Assembly: GCF_002289565.1 (NCBI RefSeq)
Contig: NZ_NTFY01000098.1
Location: 1 to 44,016 of the forward strand
From: Rhodopirellula sp. SM50
GTDB lineage: Bacteria; Planctomycetota; Planctomycetia; Pirellulales; Pirellulaceae
Direction of reading: 5' to 3'
Length of the DNA: 44,016 nucleotides
Shown here: positions 1 to 9,100 of the stretch, piece after piece
How the letters are laid out: the number at the start of each line of letters is the position of its first letter
Position numbering within the stretch: the first letter of the stretch is position 1
Program-made: the position numbers and the translations under genes
Notes under the pieces: model-generated
Told to the model about the DNA's origin: nothing
Database searches by the model: none
What the model saw: only the letters and a program-made list of their open reading frames with translations

Positions 1-325
1 GTGGTCAAAGTCACAGCGGCCGTAAATCGCTCCTCACGAACAACCACAGTCCATTCTAATGGAACTGTATTTTCGTTATACGAGCGGCCGGGCATTTCGG
101 CGCCCGCCCGAGGCCTTACGGCCAGCGGCTCACCATTGACTCCGCAGATCCGGATTAAATCGACAGGCTGTGACGCTTCCCGCTGGTGTTGGCACGTGAA
201 TCTGTCCCCGGACGCCCGTTGAAATCGCAAACCGGCGCGTCTTTTCCGGGTGGGAGATGTTAAGCTGGTTGCTTTGACAGATGGAAACGGCCAGCGTTTT
301 CTGTTCTCCATGCACCCAAGCCGAC
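1..325. other. Intergenic start of window with a repeat fragment
   Basis: No gene is supported here. The short open frames on both strands lack recognisable motifs. Positions 77-134, read on the minus strand, resemble 21079-21128: both carry GGTGAGCCGC, GGCCGTAAGGC, CGGGC and TGCCCGGCCGCT in the same order. This is therefore probably a copy of a dispersed intergenic repeat. The promoter of the following membrane protein should lie between about 190 and 325, but no convincing -35/-10 pair was found. Confidence 0.5.
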
Positions 326-3300
326 ATGTTGCCTTATCGCCTCAGCTTTGAGCATCCGATTTATTTGTGGTTGATGCTGGCGTTGCCGGTGTTGTGGTAC
401 CTGGGATTCCGATCCCTGGGTGTACTGGGCAAGACCCGGCGTGCGTTGGCATTGCTGCTACGAACGCTGGTTTGGACGATTTTGGTGTTTGCCTTGGCGG
501 GCGTGCAATTGGTTCGCGTCAGTGACGTGATCACGGTGATGTACGTGCTGGATCAATCCGAAAGCATTCCCAGCGCGAAACGCCAGGTGATGTTGGACTT
601 TGTGGTCCGCAACGTCAAACGACATCGTGACGGCCGTCGCGGTGACAAGGCCGGCATCATCGTGTTCGGCCGGGACGCGTCGATCGAGATCCCGCCGTTT
701 GACGATGAGATTCGATTGCGACGTCTGGAAAGCTTGATGGATCGCAGCGATGCGACGAATCTGGAATCGGCGTTGAATCTGGCCCAAGCGACGATGCCCG
801 AAGACACCGCACGGCGGATCGTCGTGGTCACCGACGGCAACGAGAACCTCGGCCAAGCGAGAAAGCTGGTCGCGCGGGTCGCGGCGGCGGGCATCGGCAT
901 CGATGTGGTTCCGGTGATGCTCGATGCCAAGAGTGAAGTGCTGGTTGAGAAAATTGACTTGCCCAGCGACATCCGCAAGGGGCAACCGTTCGAGGCCCGG
1001 ATCGTCGTCAACAACTACACCGACGCGGCACCCGAGGGCGGCGAACCGACCAAGGGCAAGATCCGTGTCAAACAGAAAGTCGGCGACAACGAATCGATCT
1101 TGCTGGAACAGGACATCACGCTGGACCCCGGCAAGAACGTGTTTCCGTTGCGGCACACCATCGACCAACCGGCGCCGTACATCTATCAAGCAGAGTTCGT
1201 CCCCGACAGCAAGGACGACGACGGGTTGCGTCAGAACAACAGCGCGACCGCCTACACGCACGTGCGTGGTCAAGGACGCGTGTTGCTGATCGAAGACCGA
1301 AGTCGTCTGGGCGATTTCGATTTGCTGGTCAGCCGGTTGCGAGACAACAACATCGAAGTCGTCACACAAACCAATGACAACCTGTTCGGTTCGCTCGCCG
1401 AGTTGCAAGCCTACGACGCCGTGATCCTGGCCGGCGTCCCACGCGTCTCGGGAAGCAATGAAAACGAAATCGTTTCCTTCACCGACCCGCAAATTGAAAT
1501 GCTGGTCCGCAACACGCAACAGCTCGGCGCCGGATTGCTGATGCTCGGTGGGCCGGAAGCGTTTGGTGCCGGCGGTTGGACGGGTTCGGAAATCGAAAAA
1601 GCGATGCCGGTTGATTTCAAGATCAAGAACGCCAAGGTCCAAGCGGTCGGCGCGCTGGCCTTGATCATGCATGCCAGCGAGATGGCCGATGGAAACCACT
1701 GGCAAAAAGTGATCTGCAAATCGGCCATCGAACAGCTCGGCCCGTCGGACTTGGCCGGCGTGCTGCACTGGAATTTCAACGGCGATGCGTGGCTGTGGGG
1801 CGGCTATCCGTCCTCGCCGGGGTTGTTGGAAGTCGGCCCGAATCGCCGCAACATGCTGGCCCGGATCAGCAAGATGACGCCCGGCGACATGCCGCAATTT
1901 GACCCGGCGATGAAGATGGCCGTGAAATCGCTGTCGTCGGCCCCGGCGTCGGTCAAACACTGCATCATCATTTCCGATGGCGACCCCAGCGACCCCATGC
2001 CCGGCACGATCGCCGCCTTCAAAAACAACAACATCACGATCAGCACCGTTGCGGTGGCCTCGCACGGTCTGGCCGGCAGCCAGCGTCTGCAGAAGATCGC
2101 GACGCAAACCGGCGGCAAGTACTACAGCGTCAAATCGGGTCGCGCCTTGCCGAGGATCTTTCAGCGTGAAGCGCGTCGTGTCTCCAAACCCCTGGTGTAC
2201 GAACCGCCCGGCGGCGCGGTCCCCGAAGTCATCTTTCCGCATGCGTTGCTCGACGGGATCGATCGCGTTCTGCCGCCGGTCACCGGGTTTGTGATGACGC
2301 AGACCAAAGACAGTCCGCTGGCGCAGGTGTTGATTCAATCGCCCAAGCCGGACCAACCGGAAAACGCGACGATCCTGGCCGCTTGGACGTATGGGCTGGG
2401 ACGAACGGCGGTGCTGACGACCGATGCCGGGGCGCGTTGGGCCAGCGCCTGGAACGACTGGGCCGACTACGACAAATTCTATAGCCAGCTGGTACGCTGG
2501 CTGATGCGACCGACCGGCGACACGGGAAAATTCACGATCGCCACCAGTGTCAAAGACGGCCAAGTCCAAGTCGTCGTCAACGCGCTGGCCAACGATGATT
2601 CGTTTCTGGATTTCCTGGAAATGAACGCGACGGCGCTCGATGCGAATTTGAATCCGATCCCGCTGAGCATGCGACAAGCAGCCCCCGGACGCTATGTCGG
2701 TTCGTTCCCGGCGACGACCGCGGGCAGCTATTTCGTCAACGTCGTCCCCGGCCCTGGCGCCGCGCCGCTGACGACCGGTGTCACCGTGCCCTACAGTGAC
2801 GAGTACCGCGTCCGCGAAACCAATCTGGCGCTGATCGAGTCGCTGGCGGCGACCGAGCCGCGCGGCGGGACGGTCGGCGAAGTCACCGCGCCGCTGGAAA
2901 ACCGGGCGAGCGAAGAACTGGTGGAAACCAACGCGTTTCGCGGCGGGTTGGCACTGGCACGCAGCATCCGAGACGCCTGGCCCTGGTTCGTGCTGGGCGG
3001 TTGCTGCCTGTTCCTCGGCGACGTCATGGTCCGCCGCATCGCCTTTGATTTCGGCTGGGTCAGCCGGACGATCAAAAAGATGCGCGGCGAACAAGACTCG
3101 GCCACCCAAGTCGTGACGCGGCTGGACGCACTGCGAAAGAACAAATCACAAATCGACGAGGACTTGCAGAAACGCCGGGCCAACGTTCGATTTGAACCGA
3201 CCCGCGTCGAATCGTCCGACGACCAGGTTGAACTGTCCGACATCGGCCAAGCGACATCCAAATCGACCGAAACCAAATCCGTCGAAGCGCCCCCTCAAAC

Positions 3301-3361
3301 CAGTTACACCGAACGACTGCTGGAAGCCAAACGCCGCGCCCGCAAGGACAAGGGCGAGTAA
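326..3361 (+). CDS. VWA and glutamine amidotransferase-like membrane protein
   Basis: A protein of 1011 residues that begins with the FxxP-type start and two hydrophobic segments (about residues 11-28 and 38-58) typical of BatA/BatB-like membrane VWA proteins. A von Willebrand A domain follows, with a MIDAS-like DQSES at D76. A later region around residue 400 (GAGLLMLGGPEAFGAGGW) looks like the class I glutamine amidotransferase fold often found in this family, and a second VWA-like stretch contains ISDGDPSDP. A final membrane helix lies near 885-903, before a charged cytoplasmic tail. The bulk should be extracytoplasmic. The start at 326 is preferred over the in-frame ATG at 281 because the FxxP membrane start begins there. 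The family role is protein-protein interaction or assembly; the actual partner is unknown. No MoxR ATPase or DUF58 gene is visible in the window. Confidence 0.85.
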   Translation: MLPYRLSFEHPIYLWLMLALPVLWYLGFRSLGVLGKTRRALALLLRTLVWTILVFALAGVQLVRVSDVITVMYVLDQSESIPSAKRQVMLDFVVRNVKRHRDGRRGDKAGIIVFGRDASIEIPPFDDEIRLRRLESLMDRSDATNLESALNLAQATMPEDTARRIVVVTDGNENLGQARKLVARVAAAGIGIDVVPVMLDAKSEVLVEKIDLPSDIRKGQPFEARIVVNNYTDAAPEGGEPTKGKIRVKQKVGDNESILLEQDITLDPGKNVFPLRHTIDQPAPYIYQAEFVPDSKDDDGLRQNNSATAYTHVRGQGRVLLIEDRSRLGDFDLLVSRLRDNNIEVVTQTNDNLFGSLAELQAYDAVILAGVPRVSGSNENEIVSFTDPQIEMLVRNTQQLGAGLLMLGGPEAFGAGGWTGSEIEKAMPVDFKIKNAKVQAVGALALIMHASEMADGNHWQKVICKSAIEQLGPSDLAGVLHWNFNGDAWLWGGYPSSPGLLEVGPNRRNMLARISKMTPGDMPQFDPAMKMAVKSLSSAPASVKHCIIISDGDPSDPMPGTIAAFKNNNITISTVAVASHGLAGSQRLQKIATQTGGKYYSVKSGRALPRIFQREARRVSKPLVYEPPGGAVPEVIFPHALLDGIDRVLPPVTGFVMTQTKDSPLAQVLIQSPKPDQPENATILAAWTYGLGRTAVLTTDAGARWASAWNDWADYDKFYSQLVRWLMRPTGDTGKFTIATSVKDGQVQVVVNALANDDSFLDFLEMNATALDANLNPIPLSMRQAAPGRYVGSFPATTAGSYFVNVVPGPGAAPLTTGVTVPYSDEYRVRETNLALIESLAATEPRGGTVGEVTAPLENRASEELVETNAFRGGLALARSIRDAWPWFVLGGCCLFLGDVMVRRIAFDFGWVSRTIKKMRGEQDSATQVVTRLDALRKNKSQIDEDLQKRRANVRFEPTRVESSDDQVELSDIGQATSKSTETKSVEAPPQTSYTERLLEAKRRARKDKGE

Positions 3362-3594
3362 AAGAGACGGTTTTTTTCCGATCGCGTCGCCTTCTGATCG
3401 CCGTAGAGGACGAGACGAGGGTCAAAAAATGGTTTGGTCAAAAAATGTCGTCACCTCGCCAGCAGGCCCTCGATCAGGCGCAATTCTTGCGATCTGAAGG
3501 AAGAAAAGCGTTGTAATTGGCGACAAAAGGCATAGGATCGTTGCTCGTTACCCAGTGTCCGTGACCAAAGCCTTCTCCCCAGAGAATCACTTCG
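3362..3594. other. Intergenic region, no clear signal
   Basis: The region holds a short direct repeat (GGTCAAAAAATG at 3420-3431 and 3436-3447) but no plausible gene. A T-rich run follows the stop codon of the VWA gene, without a convincing stem ahead of it. Confidence 0.4.
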
Positions 3595-4689
3595 ATGCTT
3601 CAGTTGACGAGCCCCCTTTTCGCTCTTCGTATTCTCGTGCTTTGGGCGTTTGTCGCGTCGGCCGCCCACGCCGATGTGTTCACCGCGATCAACTATGGCG
3701 CCGCCGATGCCAACGAGCAAATCGCATTCGATTCCATCAACGACTTTCGCGCCGATCCGCGAAATGGACTGTACAAGGCGTTTCAGATCCTCGGGTACGG
3801 CGACACCAAGACCGCGTTCGACTCGCTCTTGTCTGGCCAAACGTCACACACTTCCGGTTGGTGGAGTAGCAACTTCGGCAATAATCTCGTGACCGGAAGC
3901 ATGGACTTCTTTCAAACCGTTCCGGCGACGATCAAATCTCAGTTTGACAGTTTACCGACCGCTGGTTCACTGAGCCCCTACGCTTGGAGCGATAACATCG
4001 GATGGTCGGCACATCAGTATGCGACGTGGGTTGAGAACGACGCCGGGACAACTCCGAACCCGCACGCGGTTTCCGGCGCGCCGGGTCTTGGTGATCGGTT
4101 CACCAATGCCGGCGTGAACTGGTCATCGGTTGGAGAAAACATTGCTGCCGATTGGCCGCTCAGTCCGGATCTGATGCACATGGGGTTTGCGATCGATTGG
4201 GGAAATGGCGTCGATGGAATCCAGAACCCTCCGGGGCATCGCAACTCGATGCTCAGCAGCGACTTTACCCACGCCGGCATCGGTATCGTTGACGCGGGCT
4301 GGACGCTTGGTGATGCCACTCAAGTTCAGCACCTGGCCCGAACATTTTCGACGGACGACTCGATTTTCTACGGCTACGTCACCGATGGATTGACGGGAGA
4401 TGCGCTGATGGGCGTTTCCGTTGACTTGTACGATGCCTCCAATGTGTTGCTCGGCACGACGACCACCGATGCTCTAGGAGCCTACACCATTGAGTACGAT
4501 AATGGCTTCGGTTCGCCCGATCGCGTCGACATCTTTGCCTTTGGCCGTACCGCGAGCAGCACAGGACTAGGCATTGCCGGTTCCAACTACTTCTTGGATG
4601 CGGCGATCACGGCGGTTCCCGAACCGTCATCCTTTTTCGCGTTGACGACGTTCGCGATCCCCGCGGTGCTGCGACGGCGCAGGAAATAA
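3595..4689 (+). CDS. Secreted CAP-domain protein with PEP-CTERM anchor
   Basis: A protein of 364 residues with a signal peptide (about 1-26, ending AAHA). A CAP/SCP domain spans about residues 42-260. The conserved residues are present: H140 in WSAHQYA, E181 in GEN, and H215 in the PGHRNSML motif, followed by HAGIGI. Residues about 265-335 (FYGYVTDGLTGDALMGVSV and on) look like a carboxypeptidase-regulatory-like beta-sandwich. The C-terminus is a textbook PEP-CTERM sorting signal: VPEPSS, a hydrophobic helix and a basic RRRRK end. Export, cleavage and exosortase-type anchoring are expected. CAP proteins vary in activity (lipid binding, occasional protease activity), so the function here is unknown. 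The gene stands alone, convergent with the PNPOx-like gene. Confidence 0.88.
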   Translation: MLQLTSPLFALRILVLWAFVASAAHADVFTAINYGAADANEQIAFDSINDFRADPRNGLYKAFQILGYGDTKTAFDSLLSGQTSHTSGWWSSNFGNNLVTGSMDFFQTVPATIKSQFDSLPTAGSLSPYAWSDNIGWSAHQYATWVENDAGTTPNPHAVSGAPGLGDRFTNAGVNWSSVGENIAADWPLSPDLMHMGFAIDWGNGVDGIQNPPGHRNSMLSSDFTHAGIGIVDAGWTLGDATQVQHLARTFSTDDSIFYGYVTDGLTGDALMGVSVDLYDASNVLLGTTTTDALGAYTIEYDNGFGSPDRVDIFAFGRTASSTGLGIAGSNYFLDAAITAVPEPSSFFALTTFAIPAVLRRRRK

Positions 4690-4706
4690 GCAACGGACAG
4701 CGAGCA

Positions 4707-4853
4707 CTAGGCTCTGTCCCTAAACGACGTTCACCGCCAGTAAACCGCGAAAACGGGGTCAGGAGTCAATAGCCGGAACGGCCCTACGGATGCTTCGCAC
4801 GATTGACTCCTGACCCCCTTTTCGCTCGCAGGACTTTAGGGACAGAGTCCTAG
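4707..4853. repeat. Nested inverted repeat between convergent genes
   Basis: The outer arms are 4707-4724 (CTAGGCTCTGTCCCTAAA) and 4835-4853, matching apart from one inserted base. The inner arms 4747-4770 and 4802-4825 match at 23 of 24 positions and include GGGGTCAGGAGTCAAT and its complement. The element lies between convergent genes and could fold into a long hairpin on either strand, so it may act as a bidirectional terminator. Its right arm contains the stop codon (TAG on the minus strand, 4850-4852) of the PNPOx-like gene. It resembles REP/MITE-type elements, but no transposase is nearby. Confidence 0.8.
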
Positions 4854-5494
4854 GGCACCACCCAAAACGCATCGATTGCGCCCGATGCGTCGTAGTCGAT
4901 CATCGACCGTACGTGCCCTTGGCGGCGGAGGTACAACCAGTCCGCGTGCCGAACCGTGGTCCGCACGATTCGGAAATTCTTCCGTCCGCGTTCGGACACC
5001 TCTTGCGTAACGAAGCGGTCTGCAGTCGATGGGGGCAGAGGATCGTTGACACGCTCGCCCGGCGGATCGATGGAGAGATAGGACGCGCGGCTGTCCGCTG
5101 CCGTTTGTTTCCATACTTCGTCGGCTTGTTCCCCGTCAATCACCTCCGCCATGCCATCGAGTCGCAGTTGGATTTTCGTCGTTGCTTCATAGAACAGCCA
5201 GCACGCCAAAGCGGGGGAGTGGCCGGAATTCAGTTGTCGAATCTTGTCCGATCGCACGTCGGTGTAGAAATCGATCGTCCGCCGCTGCTGATCGGCATGA
5301 CGCAGTACCACCTTGCGACATTCGGGGCGGGGGAACTGCGGGTGCGCCGAATCGATCGTCGAAAATGCCCCCAGATTCCAGGGGTGATCGGAGGAGTCGG
5401 CACCGTCCCGCAGGCTTTGCCAAATGAGGTCGTCCAACCCGCTCAGGGGCTGGTCGGAGTGAAGCAAACCGTCAAAAGCCGACTGGAGTTCCAC
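4850..5494 (-). CDS. Pyridoxamine 5'-phosphate oxidase-like flavoprotein
   Basis: About 214 residues from a GTG start at 5494. The open frame continues upstream, but that part would overlap the divergent sigma factor gene and looks non-coding. The sequence follows the PNPOx-like split-barrel FMN-binding family (Alr4036-type). It has an N-terminal LQSAFDGLLHSDQ helix, a core with RKVVLRHAD and TIDFYTDVRSDKIRQL, then CWLFYEATTKIQLRLDG, a stretch on loss of WKQT, and a C-terminal DWLYLRRQGHVRS. Members bind FMN and may oxidise pyridoxamine phosphate, but many are of unknown substrate. Its 3' end runs into the inverted repeat at 4707-4853. It is divergent from the ECF sigma gene, with about 118 bp between the starts. 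The family call is firm; the reaction is not. Confidence 0.78.
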   Translation of the reverse strand: MELQSAFDGLLHSDQPLSGLDDLIWQSLRDGADSSDHPWNLGAFSTIDSAHPQFPRPECRKVVLRHADQQRRTIDFYTDVRSDKIRQLNSGHSPALACWLFYEATTKIQLRLDGMAEVIDGEQADEVWKQTAADSRASYLSIDPPGERVNDPLPPSTADRFVTQEVSERGRKNFRIVRTTVRHADWLYLRRQGHVRSMIDYDASGAIDAFWVVP

Positions 5495-5612
5495 GGATGA
5501 TCTCGCTGTTGGACAGGAAAACGCCCGATCGTATCCGATTTTGTAAAATCCGTTCACTCCCGTGCCTCGTCTGTATCTTCGGACAACGCATTTTCCGCTG
5601 CAGGCGTATCGC

Positions 5613-6155
5613 ATGAGCGACGATCCGGAACCGATCGAACCGACAACGACAGACGCCCGATGCGAGCGTCTGGAGCTGTTTTTCGATTCCTGTCCGGACG
5701 AAATTCTGGGGACGCTGTATTACGTCGTCGGAAATCTGGAGGACGCCCGGGATGCGTTGCAGGAAACGTTTTTGAAGTGCTGGCATCGCCGGCACCAGAT
5801 CGATGACATCCAAAATCTTCGGGCCTGGGTATTTCGAATCGCGCTCAATACCGGTCGCGATTTTCGAAAAACCGCCTGGAATCGTCGTCGAAAACCCCTG
5901 CAAGAGGACCATCCGATGGCTTCGACCGCTGACAGCCCGACGGACGGGCTGATGAAAAACGAGGAACTCACCCGGCTCCGGCAGGCCGTTTCGACGCTGC
6001 CGCCGGAACAGCAAGAGGTGTTTTTGCTGCGGCAAAACGGTGACCTGACGTATTCCCAGATCGCCGACGCGATGTCGTTGCCGCTGGGGACCGTCAAAAC
6101 CCGTATGCGTTCGGCCATCCGTCAACTTCGCCAAAGCGTGGGAGACCTGTCATGA
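5613..6155 (+). CDS. ECF RNA polymerase sigma factor
   Basis: About 180 residues from the ATG at 5613 (MSDDPEP). An in-frame ATG at 5562 would add 17 residues without conserved character. Region 2 is visible in DARDALQETFLKCWHR and LRAWVFRIALNTGRDF. Region 4 is visible in LPPEQQEVFLLRQNGDLTY, followed by SQIADAMSLPLGTVKTRM, a helix-turn-helix. It directs RNA polymerase to alternative promoters. The stop codon overlaps the start of the downstream macroglobulin gene (ATGA at 6152-6155), so the two are almost certainly translated together. The downstream protein begins with an anti-sigma-like segment, which suggests that the pair is a sigma/anti-sigma couple. Confidence 0.93.
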   Translation: MSDDPEPIEPTTTDARCERLELFFDSCPDEILGTLYYVVGNLEDARDALQETFLKCWHRRHQIDDIQNLRAWVFRIALNTGRDFRKTAWNRRRKPLQEDHPMASTADSPTDGLMKNEELTRLRQAVSTLPPEQQEVFLLRQNGDLTYSQIADAMSLPLGTVKTRMRSAIRQLRQSVGDLS

Positions 6156-9100
6156 ACCACGAGCCAAATACCAATCACCCGCCCACCGACGACGACGACT
6201 TGCGACAGTCCCTGCTGGAACTGCACTACGGATTGCTGGAAGACGACGAGTCGGAGGAATGGAAACGACGCATCGAAACCGATCCGATCGTGGCACAGCG
6301 GTGGGCCGAGACGCTGCTGGTCGCCTCCAAACTGGCCGCAGCCGCCAAGGTCACCGCGCCGGCCAGACGGGAAACCATCGCTCCCCCGCCGACGCCGCGC
6401 CAACCGGCGAGCACACAGCAGGCGAGTCACCCGGCGTCTGCAGAAGCCTCTCCCGCAGCCCCCGATCGCTTTCTGCGTCTCTGGCTGGGGTCGCTGGCGA
6501 CCGCGGCGACGCTGGCGATCGCCATCAGCGGCATTCGCTACCTGAACCAACGCCCCGCATCGCCCGACGTCGGTCTGCGTGTGGCGGTGCAACCGGTCGC
6601 CGGAGCCGACGCGGCTGCGCGAAACGAGTTTCTGGTCGCCGTGGGTCCCAAACCCGCCGATCCGACGCTCGGCGAGACGCTGGATCCATCAATGCCGGTG
6701 GTGCCGGCGACGATCTCCTTTAAAGTCCTCTCCAAAGGCGCCGTGTTGTTCTTCGGGACCTCCGAAACGACGGGGCAAGGCCCCTGCCGGATCCGTGTGC
6801 CCGACGACATCGCGATTCCCGGCGATGCGGTGTTGCACGTCGACGCCAACCCGACCGGTCGCAAGGGTCTGGTGCGATTGACGGTGCCGCTGGAACCGAC
6901 GCGTTGTTTGACGTTCCTGTCGACCGATCGACCGGTTTATCGCCCCGGCGAAACCGTGTTCTTCCGGTCGGTCACGCTCAATCGTCGAACGCTGGCGGCG
7001 CATCTCGACGTCCCGATCCGTTTTGAACTCTTCGACGCCAGTGGTGCGACGGTTGAAGGCGCGATTCTGGAAGGCGTTTCTGAGCGGGGCGTCGGCAACG
7101 GTGCGTTTGTGATTCCCGAATCCGCGCCCGGTGGAACGTACCAGTTGATCGCCAAAAGTCTGGACGGATTTTTTCCGGACCAGGTCTGCGAATTGGAAGT
7201 GCGTCGTTACCGAGCCGTTCGATTGAAAACGGATCTGGAGTTTTCCAAACGGTCCTACAGTGCCTCCGACCGCGTCGAGGCCACGTTGACCGTCCGCCGG
7301 GCGGATGATTCGATCCCCGTCGCCGCCCCGGCGCGGATCCAAGCCGTCGTCGACGGTAACGTCATTCATCAATCAACCAGCTCACTGGGTATCGACGGAG
7401 AGCTTGCGGTCGCGTTCGACTTGCCCAAAGTGATCCGCGAGGGCGAGGGCACGTTGTCGATCGCGATCGACGATGGATCGGTCACCGAAACCGCCGCCCG
7501 CCCGATCCCGATTCACACCGGACGCGCGGAAGTCGATTTTTATCCCGAGGGCGGCTACCTGGTCGGCGGGGTCACCAACCGCGTTTACTTTGCCGCACGT
7601 GACCCCGACGGCAATCCGATCGAGATCGCCGGCGAAGTCCTTTCGCAAGCCGGGCGGATGGTCGCGAGCATCAAGACGGTCCGCGACGGCATGGGGCGGT
7701 TCGAGTTCAAGCCCGAGTCGGGACAACGTTACTCGCTGAGGATCACGTCGCCGCTGGACATCACCGAGACACCTTGGTTGCCATCGGTCGTCGAAGCCTT
7801 GCCGGTGTTGGATACCGGTGACGGTGTGTTTGACCCCGGCGATCCGATCTCGATGACCATTCGCAGCACCAAACGTCGACCATGCATCGTTCGCGTGGTC
7901 TGTCGCGGCGAACTGGTGGGGGTCAAGACGACTGAAATCGGCATCGGCGACACATCCGTGACGGTACCGATTCAAGACCGCGCCGCCGGCGTGATTCGCG
8001 TCACGGTGTTGGATGCCGAAGGCGAGACGGCCACGCCGTTGGTCGAGCGTTTGGTCTATCGCAAAGCCGTCAAAAAGCTGAACGTCACCGCCAGTGTGGA
8101 CGATGACCGTCGCGTCCATGCACCCGGCGAGTCGGTGCGGATGACGATCGCGGTCACCGACGAAAACGATCGCCCCGTCCCCGGAGCGGTCTTGGGTGTC
8201 CGCGTCGTGGACGACGCCGCACTCAGCTTGCGACAACAGGATCTGCCGTCGATCGCAACCCATTTCTTCTTGACCAGCGAGATTCAATCACCGGAGGATT
8301 TGGAACACGCCGATTTCTATCTCGACGATTCGCACGAGGCGGCCGAGAGTTTAGATTTGTTACTGGGCACCCAGGGCTGGCGACGGTTTGTCAGTGGATC
8401 ACCGGATCAGTTTAACGAAACCTTTCGCGACGCCTTGACGCGGTTGCTGGAACTGGACGGGCAACGATCGGAATTGACGGGCCGGACACAATCCAATGAG
8501 GCGACGATCGCAGCCCAGCTGCACGAGTACCGGATCCGCATCGCAGCGGCCTGGCGGAGCTTTGTTTCCGAAGTTCGCATTGCGTTGATCTTGATCGGCA
8601 CGTGTTGGTTGATCGGTTTGTTGGTCCGCCCGCGAAAAGCCGGCGCGGTCGCCGCCGGACTGCTGTTGTTCGCGGCGATCATGCTCTCGCAATCCGGTTG
8701 CGGCAGCCAAGGGAATTATCGCGTGGAGGCGACGTCGGAATCCGCCCGCGATCAGATGACCGCCGGCGACATCGCACCGATGTTAGAAGCACCGTCCGCA
8801 TCAAGTTCCGCCGATGAAGCACGCATTCGCAGCGAAGAAGAACAAGCCGAAGCATCCGGTGCGGACGCGGGCGCTACCCAGCCGTTTGTCCAACGCGTCG
8901 TCCAAGCCTTCTTGGGCCAGCGTGGCTCGAAGGTGCCGACCGAGGTGTCACAAACGCGACTGACCCCGGAACAACTGCAACGCCTGGCAAAGTCGCGCGA
9001 CCTGGATGCCCAAGCGTTGGCCGATCAATTGATGGACGAACTGCGGTTTCCGATTCGTCAGTACGCCCATCTGCATCGCCGCAGCGAAGACGATGTCCGC

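Noticed and set aside
1..222. Open frame of 73 codons at the window start
   Set aside because: It crosses a dispersed repeat copy, has no motif, and its start is the window edge.
458..3109. Open frame of 883 codons on the minus strand opposite the VWA gene
   Set aside because: It is rich in Arg, His, Gln and Asp with no domain, and mirrors a strongly supported gene. Long antisense frames are expected in GC-rich DNA.
7382..8287. Open frame of 301 codons opposite the macroglobulin
   Set aside because: It lies wholly within a well-supported gene and has no recognisable motif.
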